From positions 1,634,986 through 1,698,985 of the forward strand of contig NZ_JACIEQ010000001.1 in NCBI RefSeq assembly GCF_014196965.1: a DNA stretch of 64,000 nucleotides, read 5' to 3'. Shown piece by piece: positions 8,823 through 19,253 of this stretch. The DNA comes from Actibacterium naphthalenivorans. Its GTDB lineage: Bacteria; Pseudomonadota; Alphaproteobacteria; Rhodobacterales; Rhodobacteraceae. The first letter of the stretch is position 1. The number at the start of each line of letters is the position of its first letter. The position numbers were made by a program, and so were the translations under genes. Below the pieces are notes generated by a model that saw only the letters and a list, made by a program, of their open reading frames with translations, was not told the origin of the DNA and made no database searches.

Positions 8823-10154
8823 ATGCGCAGGCAATGGCTGACCATGAGCGCGGGTGCGCTGGGGCGCGGAATCGCGGCGGGGCAGATCGACCCGCTGGAA
8901 CTGACCGGCGCCTATCTGGATGCGATCGCGGCGCATCCGATGACCCCGCGCATCTATGCCCGGGTCACCGCTGAACGTGCCCTGGCCGAGGCGGAAGCCG
9001 CGCGCAAACGGGCGGGATCCGGTCACCGGCGGGGCCCGCTGGACGGCGTGCCGATCTCGTGGAAAGACCTGTTTGACACTGCCGGCATCGCGACGGAGGC
9101 GGGATCGGCCCTGTTGCAGGGCCGGGTGCCCGAAGCGGATGCCGAAGTTCTGCGCAATGCCACCGCCGCCGGGGCGGTCTGCCTGGGCAAGACGCATATG
9201 TCGGAACTGGCGTTTTCCGGCCTGGGGCTGAATCCGGTGACGCAAACACCACCCTGCCTGAACGATGCTGATGCGGTTCCGGGCGGTTCGTCTTCGGGCG
9301 CGGCCGCGTCGGTCGCCTTTGGGCTGGCGGCCTGCGGCATCGGTTCGGACACGGGCGGATCGGTGCGTATCCCGGCGGCGTGGAATGATCTCGTGGGGCT
9401 GAAGACCACGGCGGGGCGGCTGTCGCTGAAGGGCGTGGTGCCGCTGGCCGAAAGCTTTGATACCGTGGGGCCGCTGTGCCGCACGGTCGAGGATGCGGCG
9501 CTGATGCTTGCGATGCTCGAAGGTGGGCGCGCCGCCGATCTGCGCGGCGCCAGCCTGACCGGGGTGCGCCTGATGGTGCTCGACACCATCGCGATGGACG
9601 GGCTGCGCGGCGCCCCGCGCGCCGGCTTCCGAAGCGCGGTGGAGAGGTTGCAGGCCGCCGGGGCAACCGTTGCCCACCGCGAAATCCCCGAGGTGGAACA
9701 GGCGATGGAGCTTGCCGGCGTGCTGTTCACGACAGAGGCCTATGCCACCTGGAAAGATGTGATCGAAGCCGCGCCGGAAAAGATGTTCCCGGCGATACTC
9801 GAACGGTTCCGCGCGGGCCGCGATTATGGCGGGGTGGCGTTCGTGTCCGCCTGGCAGAAACTGCGCCGCCTGCGCCGGGTCTGGGCGGAAAAGACCGCCG
9901 GGTTCGACGCTGTAATCATCCCGACCGCGGCAAACCTGCCGCCGGATGCCAAGCGGCTGATGGCGGATACAGAGTATTACGTTACCGAAAACCTGCTGAC
10001 CCTGCGCAACACCCGCATCGGCAACCTGATGGGCGGCGCGGCGCTGAGCCTGCCGACCGGCCTGCCGTCCACCGGCATCATGTTCCTGACCCCGCCGCAC
10101 AGCGAAGAGCGGTTGTTGCGGCTGGGGGCCGCGGCCGAGGCGGCGCTGGCGTAA
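8823..10154 (+). CDS. amidase signature family amidase
   Basis: A 443-residue hydrolase of the amidase-signature family. The Ser-cisSer-Lys triad is visible as Lys81 (SWKDLFDTAG), Ser156 (GGSSSGAAAS) and Ser180 (GSDTGGSVRIPA). Substrate is unknown. It does not sit with gatB or gatC, so it is not read as a glutamyl-tRNA amidotransferase subunit. The ATG at 8823 follows GGGGAGAG. The next gene, an aminotransferase, starts 128 bases later on the same strand. Confidence 0.9.
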   Translation: MRRQWLTMSAGALGRGIAAGQIDPLELTGAYLDAIAAHPMTPRIYARVTAERALAEAEAARKRAGSGHRRGPLDGVPISWKDLFDTAGIATEAGSALLQGRVPEADAEVLRNATAAGAVCLGKTHMSELAFSGLGLNPVTQTPPCLNDADAVPGGSSSGAAASVAFGLAACGIGSDTGGSVRIPAAWNDLVGLKTTAGRLSLKGVVPLAESFDTVGPLCRTVEDAALMLAMLEGGRAADLRGASLTGVRLMVLDTIAMDGLRGAPRAGFRSAVERLQAAGATVAHREIPEVEQAMELAGVLFTTEAYATWKDVIEAAPEKMFPAILERFRAGRDYGGVAFVSAWQKLRRLRRVWAEKTAGFDAVIIPTAANLPPDAKRLMADTEYYVTENLLTLRNTRIGNLMGGAALSLPTGLPSTGIMFLTPPHSEERLLRLGAAAEAALA

Positions 10155-10282
10155 AAGACACATCTTTGCGCGGCAGGGTCCGAAATATCCGGGCTTTTTC
10201 TGGACCGGGCGCAAATCTGTGGGTATTCTTTGTGCAAACGGGGCGATATGACCCCGATCCCTTGAGGCAGTACAGTGGTCCT

Positions 10283-11458
10283 ATGACCTTTCCGGAGCGG
10301 TTTTCGAACCTGCCAGATTACGCGTTTCCGCGCTTGCGCGGCCTTCTCGACGTGCATGCGCCGGGGGGCGACGTGCTGCATATGACCATTGGCGAGCCAA
10401 AACACGCGTTTCCGCCCTGGGTGGGCCAGATCATCGCCGAAAATGTCGCCGGCTTCGGGAAATACCCGCCCAACGATGGCACGCCGGAGCTGTGCGCCGC
10501 GATCGCAGGCTGGATCGGGCGCCGCTACGGCGTTTCGGTCGATCCCGGCACGCAGGTGATGGCGCTGAACGGCACGCGAGAGGGGTTGTTCAACGCCGCG
10601 CTCGCCCTTTGCCCCGAAACGGTGCGCGGCAAGCGACCGGTCGTTCTGATGCCCAACCCGTTCTATCAGGTCTATGCCGTGGCCGCGCTGGCCGTTGGGG
10701 CCGAGCCTGTCTATGTGCCCGCCGGGCCGGAAACGGGGTTTCTGCCCGATTACGGCGCACTGGGCGCGGATGTGCTGAACCGGGTGGCGATTGCCTATCT
10801 GTGCTCGCCCTCCAACCCGCAGGGGGCCGTGGCGACGGCGGAGTATTGGCAAGACCTGATCGCGCTGGCCGAAAAGCATGATTTCCAGATCTTCGCCGAC
10901 GAATGCTATTCCGAGATCTACCGCGATGCGGCACCCGTGGGCGCGTTGCAGGCGGCCAGGCAAGCCGATCCCGAGCGTGTGGTGGCGTTCAATTCCTTGT
11001 CCAAACGCTCCAACCTGCCGGGGTTGCGCTCTGGCTTTGTGGCGGGCGGGGCGCAGAGCGTCGCGCGGATCAGGCAACTGCGCGCCTATGCCGGGGCGCC
11101 GCTGCCGCTGCCGCTGCAACGGGTGGCGGAACAGATCTGGGCCGACGAGGCGCATGTCGATGAAAACCGTGCGCTCTATCGCCGCAAATTCACTGCCGCC
11201 GATGCGATTTTCGCCGATGTGCCGGGCTATGTTCCGCCGCAGGCCGGGTTTTTCCTGTGGCTGCCGGTGGAGGATGGCGAGGCCGCGGCGCTGACGCTGT
11301 GGCAGGAAACCGGCGTCAGGGTTCTGCCCGGCGCCTATCTCGCCCGCGACGTGGGCGGGCATAATCCGGGCAAGGATTTTATCCGGGTCGCGATGGTGGC
11401 CCCAATCACAGAAATGCAGCACGGGCTTAGCAAGCTTCGTGACTGTCTCTACAGGTAA
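10283..11458 (+). CDS. dapC: class I/II aminotransferase, probable N-succinyldiaminopimelate aminotransferase
   Basis: A 391-residue PLP-dependent enzyme. It has the PLP-binding lysine Lys241 in FNSLSKRSNLPGLRSGF, Asp206 in FADECYSEIY, and SPSNPQGA near 175-182. Best match by pattern is the DapC group that transaminates N-succinyl-LL-2,6-diaminopimelate in lysine and peptidoglycan-precursor synthesis. Other branches of the family are possible. It ends ten bases before ftsK, consistent with joint transcription. Confidence 0.85.
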   Translation: MTFPERFSNLPDYAFPRLRGLLDVHAPGGDVLHMTIGEPKHAFPPWVGQIIAENVAGFGKYPPNDGTPELCAAIAGWIGRRYGVSVDPGTQVMALNGTREGLFNAALALCPETVRGKRPVVLMPNPFYQVYAVAALAVGAEPVYVPAGPETGFLPDYGALGADVLNRVAIAYLCSPSNPQGAVATAEYWQDLIALAEKHDFQIFADECYSEIYRDAAPVGALQAARQADPERVVAFNSLSKRSNLPGLRSGFVAGGAQSVARIRQLRAYAGAPLPLPLQRVAEQIWADEAHVDENRALYRRKFTAADAIFADVPGYVPPQAGFFLWLPVEDGEAAALTLWQETGVRVLPGAYLARDVGGHNPGKDFIRVAMVAPITEMQHGLSKLRDCLYR

Positions 11459-11467
11459 GGACGAGGG

Positions 11468-14317
11468 ATGGCTTCGTATCAGATGAAACAGCGCGATCCG
11501 CTTTTTGATGCCAACATGCAGGCTGCGATCGAACGGCGGGGCAAGGAACTGCTGGGCATTGCGCTGATCGTGCTGGCGGTGATGACGGCGATGCTGATCG
11601 CCTCTTACGTGCCGGAAGATCCAAGCTGGCTCTCGGCCACCGATGCGCCTGCCGCCAACCTGCTGGGCCGGTTCGGGGCCTCGATCGCCTCGCCGCTGCA
11701 TGTGATCGTGGGGCTGGGTGGCTGGGGTCTGGCACTGGTGTTCGGCGTCTGGGGCGTCCGCTTCGTGCTGCACCGGGGTGAGGAACGCGCGATGGGCCGG
11801 GTGATCTTCGCGCCGATCGCCATCGCGCTGGCGTCGGTCTATGCCGCGTCCCTGGTTCCGACACCGGGCTGGACCCATGATTTCGGTATGGGTGGGCTGT
11901 TTGGCGAAACCATTCTGGGCGCATTGGTGAACATTGTTCCGGTTTCGGCCACGCTGGGCCTGAAGCTGATGGCGGCGGTGGTGTTCCTGGCCATGATCGG
12001 CATGGCGCTGTTCGTGCTGGGCTTTGACCGGGCAGAGCTTGCGGCGCTGGGCCGGTTCATGCTGGTCGGGGCGATCATGGCCTACGCCAGCCTGATGACG
12101 CTGCTGGGACGCGGAGCCAGCGGTGCGGTGCATGGCGCACGGGCGTTGCAGGCCCGCCATCATGCCCGCAAGCAGGAACAGGCCGCGCTGCGCATGGCCC
12201 ATGCGGCAGAGCCGGTGGTTCACCGCGCGCCGATGCCCCAAGCCCCGGCGCCGATCGCCGGGCCGCGCGAAAAGACCGGCCTGCTGGCGCGGGTGCCCAG
12301 CCTGCTCAAACGCGCGCCGGATCCCGAGCCGGAACTCGTGGAGCCGATCTTGCCCGAAGGCGCGGAGGGGGCCGAGCCGATGTCGGAAGAGCGTATCAAG
12401 GCGCGCATCGCCGATGTGATCCGCAGCCGTGTGCGTCAGGCGCCGCCTCTTCACGCCGCGCGGGCCGAGCCGCCGGTGCAGGCGCCGCGCATCGAGCCGG
12501 TGCTGCAGGGCGCATCGAACCCGGCCGCCGCCGCCATCGCGCGCCGCCGCGGGCCGCAGCCGCTGATCATCGACACGCCGTCGCGCATGCCGCCGCCGCC
12601 GCAGGCCCTGACGGTGGCGCCGGAGCCGGAGCTGGAGCCCGAGATTTTCGATGACGAACCGGCATATGATGCCGCCGCCTATGATCTGCCGGTGGCGCAG
12701 CCGCGCAAGGTTGTGCAGCATCCGCCGAAAAAGCCTGCCCAGCCGTCGCGTCAGGCCCGGGCCGAGGCGCAGCCCGCGCTGCGTTTCGATGATCAGGCGG
12801 GCACTGAATATGAGCATCCGCCGCTGTCGCTTCTGACCAACCCGGTCAGTGTCGAGCGTCATCACCTGAGCGACGAGGCGCTGGAAGAGAACGCGCGGAT
12901 GCTTGAAAACGTGCTGGATGATTATGGCGTGAAGGGCGAAATCGTCAGCGTGCGCCCCGGCCCCGTTGTCACGATGTACGAGCTGGAGCCGGCGCCGGGC
13001 CTGAAGGCCAGCCGCGTGATCGGCCTTGCCGATGACATCGCGCGCAGCATGTCGGCGCTGTCGGCGCGGGTGTCCACCGTGCCGGGGCGGTCGGTGATCG
13101 GCATCGAACTGCCGAATGTGAATCGCGAAAAGGTGGTGCTGCGCGAAATCCTTTCGGCCCGCGATTTCGGCGACAGCAACATGCGCCTGCCGCTGGCCCT
13201 GGGCAAGGATATCGGCGGCGACCCGGTTGTGGCCAACCTGGCGAAGATGCCCCACCTTCTGATCGCCGGGACCACCGGCTCGGGTAAATCGGTGGCGATC
13301 AACACCATGATCCTGAGCCTGCTTTACAAGCTCAGCCCCGAGGAATGCCGGCTGATCATGATTGATCCCAAGATGCTGGAATTGTCCGTCTATGACGGTA
13401 TCCCGCATCTTCTGTCGCCCGTTGTGACCGACCCGAAAAAGGCGGTCGTGGCTCTCAAGTGGGTCGTGGGCGAGATGGAAGAGCGCTATCGCAAGATGTC
13501 GAAGATGGGCGTGCGCAATATCGACGGGTATAACGGCCGGGTGCGCGACGCGCTGGCCAAGGGCGAGATGTTCAACCGCACCGTCCAGACCGGGTTTGAC
13601 GACGAAACCGGCGATCCGATCTTCGAGACCGAGGAATTCGCGCCCGAGGCGATCCCCTATATCGTGGTGATCGTCGATGAGATGGCAGATCTGATGATGG
13701 TTGCGGGCAAAGAGATCGAGGCCTGCATTCAGCGGCTGGCGCAGATGGCGCGGGCCTCGGGCATTCATCTGATCATGGCCACGCAACGGCCCTCGGTCGA
13801 TGTGATCACCGGCACGATCAAGGCCAACTTCCCCACACGGATCTCGTTCCAGGTGACGTCGAAGATCGACAGCCGCACCATTCTGGGCGAGCAGGGGGCG
13901 GAGCAGCTTCTGGGTATGGGCGACATGCTCTACATGGCGGGCGGGTCAAAGATCACGCGCGTTCACGGGCCCTTTGTTTCGGATGAAGAGGTCGAAGAAA
14001 TCGTCACCTATCTGAAATCCTACGGCCCGCCGGAATACATGAGTGGCGTTGTCGATGGCCCGGATGAGGGCAAGGAAAGCGATATCGACATGGTGCTGGG
14101 CCTTGGTGGCGGCAACGATCTGGAAGATGCGCTTTACGATACCGCTGTCGCGATCGTGCTGAAGGACCGCAAATGCTCGACCTCCTACATCCAGCGCAAG
14201 CTGGCCATCGGCTATAACAAGGCCGCCCGCCTTGTAGAGCAGATGGAGGAAGAGGGCGTCGTATCCCCCGCCAACCATGTGGGCAAGCGCGAGATCCTAG
14301 TGCCGGAACAGCAGTAA
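11468..14317 (+). CDS. ftsK: DNA translocase FtsK
   Basis: A 949-residue septal DNA pump for chromosome segregation. The N-terminal 210 residues contain about four to five transmembrane helices, followed by a Pro/Ala-rich linker (about 215-450) and the RecA-like motor with Walker A GTTGSGKS (601-608) and Walker [15 protein letters not shown]. The C-terminal gamma winged helix (about 885-949, [20 protein letters not shown]) reads KOPS-like polar sequences. The start is four bases after an ACGAGGG ribosome site. It is followed by lolA on the same strand. Confidence 0.96.
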   Translation: MASYQMKQRDPLFDANMQAAIERRGKELLGIALIVLAVMTAMLIASYVPEDPSWLSATDAPAANLLGRFGASIASPLHVIVGLGGWGLALVFGVWGVRFVLHRGEERAMGRVIFAPIAIALASVYAASLVPTPGWTHDFGMGGLFGETILGALVNIVPVSATLGLKLMAAVVFLAMIGMALFVLGFDRAELAALGRFMLVGAIMAYASLMTLLGRGASGAVHGARALQARHHARKQEQAALRMAHAAEPVVHRAPMPQAPAPIAGPREKTGLLARVPSLLKRAPDPEPELVEPILPEGAEGAEPMSEERIKARIADVIRSRVRQAPPLHAARAEPPVQAPRIEPVLQGASNPAAAAIARRRGPQPLIIDTPSRMPPPPQALTVAPEPELEPEIFDDEPAYDAAAYDLPVAQPRKVVQHPPKKPAQPSRQARAEAQPALRFDDQAGTEYEHPPLSLLTNPVSVERHHLSDEALEENARMLENVLDDYGVKGEIVSVRPGPVVTMYELEPAPGLKASRVIGLADDIARSMSALSARVSTVPGRSVIGIELPNVNREKVVLREILSARDFGDSNMRLPLALGKDIGGDPVVANLAKMPHLLIAGTTGSGKSVAINTMILSLLYKLSPEECRLIMIDPKMLELSVYDGIPHLLSPVVTDPKKAVVALKWVVGEMEERYRKMSKMGVRNIDGYNGRVRDALAKGEMFNRTVQTGFDDETGDPIFETEEFAPEAIPYIVVIVDEMADLMMVAGKEIEACIQRLAQMARASGIHLIMATQRPSVDVITGTIKANFPTRISFQVTSKIDSRTILGEQGAEQLLGMGDMLYMAGGSKITRVHGPFVSDEEVEEIVTYLKSYGPPEYMSGVVDGPDEGKESDIDMVLGLGGGNDLEDALYDTAVAIVLKDRKCSTSYIQRKLAIGYNKAARLVEQMEEEGVVSPANHVGKREILVPEQQ

Positions 14318-14385
14318 TCCGCCGCTCGCCATTTCGTGAGGGCGCGGCAGGTGAAACGCCGCGGGAAAGTGCCTAGATCAGCCCT

Positions 14386-14991
14386 ATGAAAAAACTGCGC
14401 ATGACACTGATGGCGCTTGCCGCCTCCTTTATCGCCCTTCCGGCCGTGGCCGCGGAAATTCCGCTGTCGCGGCTTTCGGCCTATCTGAACGGGCTGACCA
14501 CGGCGCAGGGCGATTTCAGACAGATCAACACGGATGGCTCGGTGTCCGGCGGCCGGCTTTATATCCAGCGGCCGGGGCGCGCCCGGTTTGAATATGCCGC
14601 GCCGAATGATGCGCTGGTGATGGCCGGCGGCGGGCAGGTCGCGGTTTTCGATCCCAAGTCGAACCAGCCGCCCGAGCAATACCCGCTGGCACGAACACCA
14701 CTGAACCTGATCCTGGCGCGCAACATCAATCTGGACGATGCCCGCATGGTGGTGGGACACATGGCCGAAGGCGATATGACGGCCGTTGTCGCGCAGGACC
14801 CGGAGCATCCGGAATACGGCACCATCAGGCTGGTGTTTGCCGACAACCCCGTGCGCCTGCGGAAATGGGTGATCACCGACGAGGCCGGCGGCATCACCAC
14901 GGTGGAGCTGGGCGCGTTCGAGACAGGGATGAAGCTCGCGCCGAGCCTGTTCAACATCGTCCTCGAGGCACGGAACAGGGCCGGAGACTAG
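14386..14991 (+). CDS. lolA: outer-membrane lipoprotein carrier protein LolA
   Basis: A 201-residue periplasmic shuttle that takes lipoproteins from LolCDE to the outer membrane. The signal peptide (1-22) ends VAA before EIPLS. The body has the LolA features DFRQINTDG, GGRLYIQRPGRARFEY and VAVFDPKSNQ. Its position after ftsK is the conserved proteobacterial order ftsK-lolA. Its stop codon overlaps the stop of the convergent lipoprotein gene within a shared CTAG. Confidence 0.93.
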   Translation: MKKLRMTLMALAASFIALPAVAAEIPLSRLSAYLNGLTTAQGDFRQINTDGSVSGGRLYIQRPGRARFEYAAPNDALVMAGGGQVAVFDPKSNQPPEQYPLARTPLNLILARNINLDDARMVVGHMAEGDMTAVVAQDPEHPEYGTIRLVFADNPVRLRKWVITDEAGGITTVELGAFETGMKLAPSLFNIVLEARNRAGD

Positions 14992-15563
14992 CGGCAGCGC
15001 GCCAGTTGCACACGATAGGTCGTCGCCCGCGACGCGACCTCATCCGCCACCCGGATCAGCCAGCTTTTGCTGCGATAGCTGCCACGGGCATAGCCGGTGT
15101 GGCCCTCGTGATAAGCCAGATACTGATTGCGCGCGTCCGACAGGGAGATCCCGTTGCGCGTGCGCGTCTTGTTCATGTACCAGCCCATGAAATCGGTGGC
15201 GTCATCGATCCGGTCGCGCCTGGCGCGGCGGTTGCCCGTCGCGTGCCGGTATTCATCCCATGTGCCGTCGAGCGCCTGGGCATAGCCATAGGCAGAGCTT
15301 TGGCGGCCCATCGGGATGATGCCGAGCGCATAGCTCACTGGGGTGCGGGCATCACCGTCGAATTTGCTTTCCTGATAGATCGTGGCCATCTGCACATGTA
15401 CCGGCACGCCCCAGCGGCGTTCTGTCCTGTTCATGGCGCGCAGGTATTTCGGGCGCTGGCTGACAATGCTGCAAGCGTCATCAAGATTGCGCGGAGGGCT
15501 GTCATACCCTCCGCCGCAACCGGCCAGAAGGGCCAGTACGGCTACGCGAAGAAGTCTGCTCAT
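14988..15563 (-). CDS. lytic transglycosylase (SLT domain) lipoprotein
   Basis: A 191-residue lipoprotein. The lipobox LLAGC puts the lipidated cysteine at 16. The SLT-type domain follows, with catalytic Glu65 in ATIYQESKFDG and AYGYAQALDGTWDEY near 101-115. It would cleave peptidoglycan glycan strands with 1,6-anhydro product formation, from the periplasmic face of a membrane. It is convergent with lolA, sharing stop-codon bases. Confidence 0.88.
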   Translation of the reverse strand: MSRLLRVAVLALLAGCGGGYDSPPRNLDDACSIVSQRPKYLRAMNRTERRWGVPVHVQMATIYQESKFDGDARTPVSYALGIIPMGRQSSAYGYAQALDGTWDEYRHATGNRRARRDRIDDATDFMGWYMNKTRTRNGISLSDARNQYLAYHEGHTGYARGSYRSKSWLIRVADEVASRATTYRVQLARCR

Positions 15564-15636
15564 CTGCCTCTCGCATTCTTTGTTTTTTGGCAGAATACGT
15601 AAAATGCCGCCCGTTTGGAACGGGCAACATGCCGGG

Positions 15637-16518
15637 TCAGATCAAAAATGCGAGGGTGAGAGGTATTGTCGCAACCGACAGCAGCGTCGAAACGACGACA
15701 AGCCCGGCCACCGCATCCGCGTCGGCCCCGTATTTCTCGGCCAGCAGATAGGACGTGACGGCGACAGGCGTCGAGATCTGAAGCACCAGAACCGCGAAGG
15801 GTTCCGGCGCCAGACCGAACAGCCGGCCGACGATCCAGGCCGCCGCGATGCACAGCACGACCTTGGCCAGCGACAGCCACAGCGACAGGGGCACATGGCT
15901 GGGCCGAAGCCGCGCGACGGCCACGCCAAGCGTGATCAGCATGATCGGGATCGCCATCTGCCCGGCGAGTTCGAGCGTGTTGGTCAGAAAACGCGGCGTG
16001 TGCCAGCCCTGCCACAGGAACACCCCGCCCAGAACGGTTGCGCCCACCAGCGGCTCCTTGATCACCTTCAGCGGCGAGCCATCGCCGGACACCATCCAAA
16101 TCCCTGCGGTAAAAGAGAAAATCGCCATCACCGCGAACACGACCACGGCATAGCCAAGCCCGGTTTCGCCAAAGGCGAACAAAGCCAGCGGCAGGCCCAT
16201 ATTGCCGGTATTGCCGAAGATCAGGGGCGCGAGATAGGTGCGCCGATCCAGCCCCCCGAGGGAAACGAGCGCCAGACACAGCACGGTGACCGCGCCATAG
16301 GCGGCGAGCGCGGCAAGTGAAAGCGTGGTCAGCGCCTGCGGCTCGATCTCGGTTCTCATCAGCGAAGTGAAGATCAGGCAAGGCACCGAAAGGGTCATGG
16401 CCAGGCGGGTCACGAACTCCACCCGGTACTCAAACCCCATGCGGACCCAGAAAAATCCGATCGCCGCCAGCAGGAAAACCGGGGCCACAATCTCGAGCAC
16501 TGTCAGGACGATGTTCAC
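15637..16518 (-). CDS. AEC family transporter (auxin efflux carrier type)
   Basis: A 293-residue membrane protein with about ten hydrophobic helices in the two five-helix bundles of the AEC/BART fold, including LIFGNTGNMGLPLALFAFG (about 101-119) and STPVAVTSYLLAEKYGAD in the second half. Members export or import small organic anions; the substrate is unknown. Translation starts at GTG 16518, preceded by AAGGAAAC. Upstream and divergent is hspQ. Confidence 0.88.
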   Translation of the reverse strand: MNIVLTVLEIVAPVFLLAAIGFFWVRMGFEYRVEFVTRLAMTLSVPCLIFTSLMRTEIEPQALTTLSLAALAAYGAVTVLCLALVSLGGLDRRTYLAPLIFGNTGNMGLPLALFAFGETGLGYAVVVFAVMAIFSFTAGIWMVSGDGSPLKVIKEPLVGATVLGGVFLWQGWHTPRFLTNTLELAGQMAIPIMLITLGVAVARLRPSHVPLSLWLSLAKVVLCIAAAWIVGRLFGLAPEPFAVLVLQISTPVAVTSYLLAEKYGADADAVAGLVVVSTLLSVATIPLTLAFLI

Positions 16519-16602
16519 ACACTGTTTCCTTATTCTGCGGGGGCCTGCATGGACATTGCGCCAAACGAGGGGTAACTACAAAGTGGTGGGGGTTGCAACG
16601 GC

Positions 16603-16929
16603 ATGCTGAAGTCGCAGGCTAAATATCATCTTGGGCAGGTGGTCCGCCATCGGAAACACCCCTTTCGGGGTGTCGTTTTCGACGTGGACGCGATGTTCTC
16701 GAACACCGAGGATTGGTATGACGCCATCCCCGAAGACAGCCGGCCGTCCAAGGATCAGCCGTTTTACCACCTGCTGGCCGAGAATGACCAAAGCTATTAC
16801 GTGGCCTATGTCTCGGAGCAGAACCTGCTGCCCGACGAAACCGGAGAGCCGGTGGACCACCCCGATCTTCCCGACCTGTTCGGCGATTTCGAGGATGGCC
16901 ATTACCCGCTTCAGTTTCAGCTCAACTGA
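16603..16929 (+). CDS. hspQ: heat-shock protein HspQ
   Basis: A 108-residue HspQ/YccV-family protein with the family pattern KYHLGQVVRHRKHPFRGVVFDVD, then YDAIPEDSRPSKDQPFYHLL and AYVSEQNLLPD. In enterobacteria HspQ promotes degradation of DnaA variants and acts as a Lon specificity factor. The gene is complete. It is convergent with the gamma-glutamyltransferase gene, with three bases between stops. Confidence 0.93.
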   Translation: MLKSQAKYHLGQVVRHRKHPFRGVVFDVDAMFSNTEDWYDAIPEDSRPSKDQPFYHLLAENDQSYYVAYVSEQNLLPDETGEPVDHPDLPDLFGDFEDGHYPLQFQLN

Positions 16930-16932
16930 CCG

Positions 16933-18537
16933 CTAGTATCCCAGCGCGCAGCCATCCTTTCGCGGGTCCGACGCGCCCTGAAGCACACCGTTTTCATCGT
17001 CAATCAGAATAGCCTGCGCGCCGCCGATCGGCACCTCGGGGGTGCCGACCTTATGGCCCATCTCGGCCAGTTCGGCGCGCACCTTGTCAGGATAACCGCG
17101 CTCCACCATCATCTGGCCGGCGTCGGAAAAACTGCGCGGGGCATCGATGGCGGCCTGGGGGTGAAGGCCGAAATCGACGATATTGGTGATCAGCCTGGAA
17201 TGCCCGTTGGGCTGATAGGCGCCGCCCATCACGCCGAAGGGCATGATCACCTTGCCGCTCTTTTTCAGCATGCCGGGGATGATCGTGTGCATCGGCCGCT
17301 TGCCACCGCCCGCCTCGTTCGGGTGGCCCGGCTCCAGCGAAAAGCCGAAACCGCGGTTCTGGAACAGCACCCCGAATTTCGATGATGCGATGCCGGAGCC
17401 GAAGCTGTGGAAGATCGAATAGATCAGCGATACCGCCATCCTGTCCTTGTCGATCACGGTCAGGTAGATGGTTTCGCGGTGCACCCTGTCCGACGCGGCG
17501 CGCGGGTCGGGCATCGCCGATTTCGGATCGATCAGCGCGGCGAGATCCGCGCCCAGTTCGGGCGAGAGCATATGCGGCAGCCGCGTCATATAGTCGGGGT
17601 CGGCCAGAAACCGGTCGCGGGCGTCATAGGCCAGCTTGGCGGCCTCCGCCTCGATATGCGCGCGCGCGGTGCCGAAGGGATCCATCCCGGCGACGTCGAA
17701 ATGAGACAGGATGTTGTTGAGCAGGATCGCGGTCGCGCCCTGGCCGTTTGGCGGATGCTCCACCATTTCGACATCCTTGTAGGCGCCGCTGACCGGATCG
17801 GTATAGTCGCAGGCCGTCGCCGCGAAATCATCCAGCGTGTGAACCCCGCCAAGGGCACGCAACGCGGCGACCATGTCTTCGGCAACCTCGCCCTCATAGA
17901 ACCCGGCCCGGCCTTCCAGGGCGACGCGGCGCAGAACCTCGGCCTGTTGCGGATGGCGAAAGACCTGGCCCGCCACCGGGGCCTTGCCCGCCAGCAGATA
18001 GTGATCGCGCGCGTCTCCCTGCAGGGTGGATGCGGCTATGCGCCAGTCCATCGCGGTACGCGGGGCAACCGGTACGCCCGCCTCGGCATAGTGGATCGCG
18101 GGGGCGAGCGCGGCCTTGAGCCCGATCCGGCCCCAGTCTTTCGACAGTCGGCAGAAGGCGTCGATGGCGCCGGGGATGGTCACGGCCTCGGGCCCGCCGG
18201 AGGAGATGCCGGACATCGGCGCACCTGGGGTTTTTGCCTGCCCGGCGACGCGCAGCTTTTCGGCTGACAGGGCCGCAGGGGCGCGGCCGGATCCGTTCAG
18301 CGCGATGATCTTTTCGTCGCCGGCCGGTTTCAGAAGCACGAAACAGTCGCCCCCGATACCGGTCATCTGTGGTTCGCAGATGCCAAGCAGCACGGCGCCG
18401 GCAATCGCGGCATCCACGGCGTTTCCGCCCGCTTCGAGGATCTGCACCGCGACCTTGGCCGCCAGCGGATGCGATGTGGCGCAAATCCCGTTCTGTGCGA
18501 ACACGGGCGACCGGCCCGGAAGATGAAAATCACGCAT
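16933..18537 (-). CDS. gamma-glutamyltransferase family protein
   Basis: A 534-residue Ntn-hydrolase. The opening ATSHPLAAKVAVQILEAGGNAVDAA is characteristic. The expected autoprocessing threonine is Thr356 (HRETIYLTVIDKD), followed by FHSFGSGI and GGGKRPMHTIIPGM. It may cleave or transfer gamma-glutamyl groups, or act on a related amide (YwrD-like). No clear signal peptide is present at the ATG 18537, so it could be cytoplasmic. The in-frame extension to 18678 does not resemble the family. Confidence 0.9.
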   Translation of the reverse strand: MRDFHLPGRSPVFAQNGICATSHPLAAKVAVQILEAGGNAVDAAIAGAVLLGICEPQMTGIGGDCFVLLKPAGDEKIIALNGSGRAPAALSAEKLRVAGQAKTPGAPMSGISSGGPEAVTIPGAIDAFCRLSKDWGRIGLKAALAPAIHYAEAGVPVAPRTAMDWRIAASTLQGDARDHYLLAGKAPVAGQVFRHPQQAEVLRRVALEGRAGFYEGEVAEDMVAALRALGGVHTLDDFAATACDYTDPVSGAYKDVEMVEHPPNGQGATAILLNNILSHFDVAGMDPFGTARAHIEAEAAKLAYDARDRFLADPDYMTRLPHMLSPELGADLAALIDPKSAMPDPRAASDRVHRETIYLTVIDKDRMAVSLIYSIFHSFGSGIASSKFGVLFQNRGFGFSLEPGHPNEAGGGKRPMHTIIPGMLKKSGKVIMPFGVMGGAYQPNGHSRLITNIVDFGLHPQAAIDAPRSFSDAGQMMVERGYPDKVRAELAEMGHKVGTPEVPIGGAQAILIDDENGVLQGASDPRKDGCALGY

Positions 18538-18730
18538 GCTTTCCGTCCCTTGAGTTGTTGCGAACCTTAGGGCTGCGCTGCGGGAATTCCAAACGGATTT
18601 CGTGGGAAAAGTCGATGCATAAGACCTCGACGCCACGCACTGGGTGGGGGCTGTTGACGCAGCGCCGAGGGAAGCCATATGCAGCTACACTTGCACCATC
18701 ACCGGACATTCGGGCTGCGATGTGGATTCA

Positions 18731-19192
18731 TTATGGCTGTTTTGAGGCGGGGCCATCTCCGTGGCAATCAAGGCCCATCAGGAAGCTGAGCCGGTTCAGG
18801 CCACCATCCCGGCAATAGGTCAGCTCGCGGGTCAGGGTCCGGATGATGTGCCAGCCGAACCCGCCTTCGGGCAGATCGTCGAGGGTGGGATCGGGGTTCA
18901 CCGCCCGGCCTTCGGGAAGCTGGCCGCCGGGCATCGCGCGCCCTGTGTCCATCAAGGTCAGCTTCAGCTCGGGCGGCCGGTGCTGAAGCTCCAGGTCGAC
19001 GGGGCCGGGGGCGCCTTCGCCATAAGCGTGTTCGGCGATGTTGTTGAGCGCCTCCGCCAGAACCAGTTCGACGGAGCCGCAAAACTCTTCATCGATGCCG
19101 GCGGATCTTATCCAGGAGGTCACCTCGCCCAGGGCCAGACGCACGGCCATCGGTTCGCCGGGGAAGGAGAGTTTGAAATCGGCGGTATTCAT
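18731..19192 (-). CDS. anti-sigma factor serine kinase (RsbW/SpoIIAB-like HATPase)
   Basis: A 153-residue GHKL-fold kinase. The N-box is ELVLAEALNNIAEHAYGEG (about 42-60), the G1 box is DTGRAMPGG and the G2 region is GGFGWHIIRTL. It would bind a sigma factor or other target and phosphorylate the STAS protein encoded 61 bases upstream. No sigma factor or PP2C phosphatase is nearby. The ATG at 19192 has a poor ribosome site; a start at 19246 closer to the upstream gene is possible. Confidence 0.85.
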   Translation of the reverse strand: MNTADFKLSFPGEPMAVRLALGEVTSWIRSAGIDEEFCGSVELVLAEALNNIAEHAYGEGAPGPVDLELQHRPPELKLTLMDTGRAMPGGQLPEGRAVNPDPTLDDLPEGGFGWHIIRTLTRELTYCRDGGLNRLSFLMGLDCHGDGPASKQP

Positions 19193-19253
19193 GGTGTCAG
19201 TCTGTTCTTTCCGCGTGACGTCAGGGGGGCTGCGATCACGGTCCATCCCCCGG

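Noticed and set aside
8823..10154. Reading the amidase as GatA
   Set aside because: It has the amidase-signature triad but no gatB/gatC neighbours and lacks the typical GatA length and end blocks.
9977..13786. 1269-codon open frame on the minus strand opposite amidase, aminotransferase and ftsK
   Set aside because: It runs antisense to three well-supported genes, is rich in His/Arg/Gln as expected for the complement of GC-rich coding DNA, and matches no known domain.
18538..18730. Possible small gene or RNA between the gamma-glutamyltransferase and kinase genes
   Set aside because: No start with ribosome site, no tRNA fold and no terminator-bounded structure could be supported in these 193 bases.
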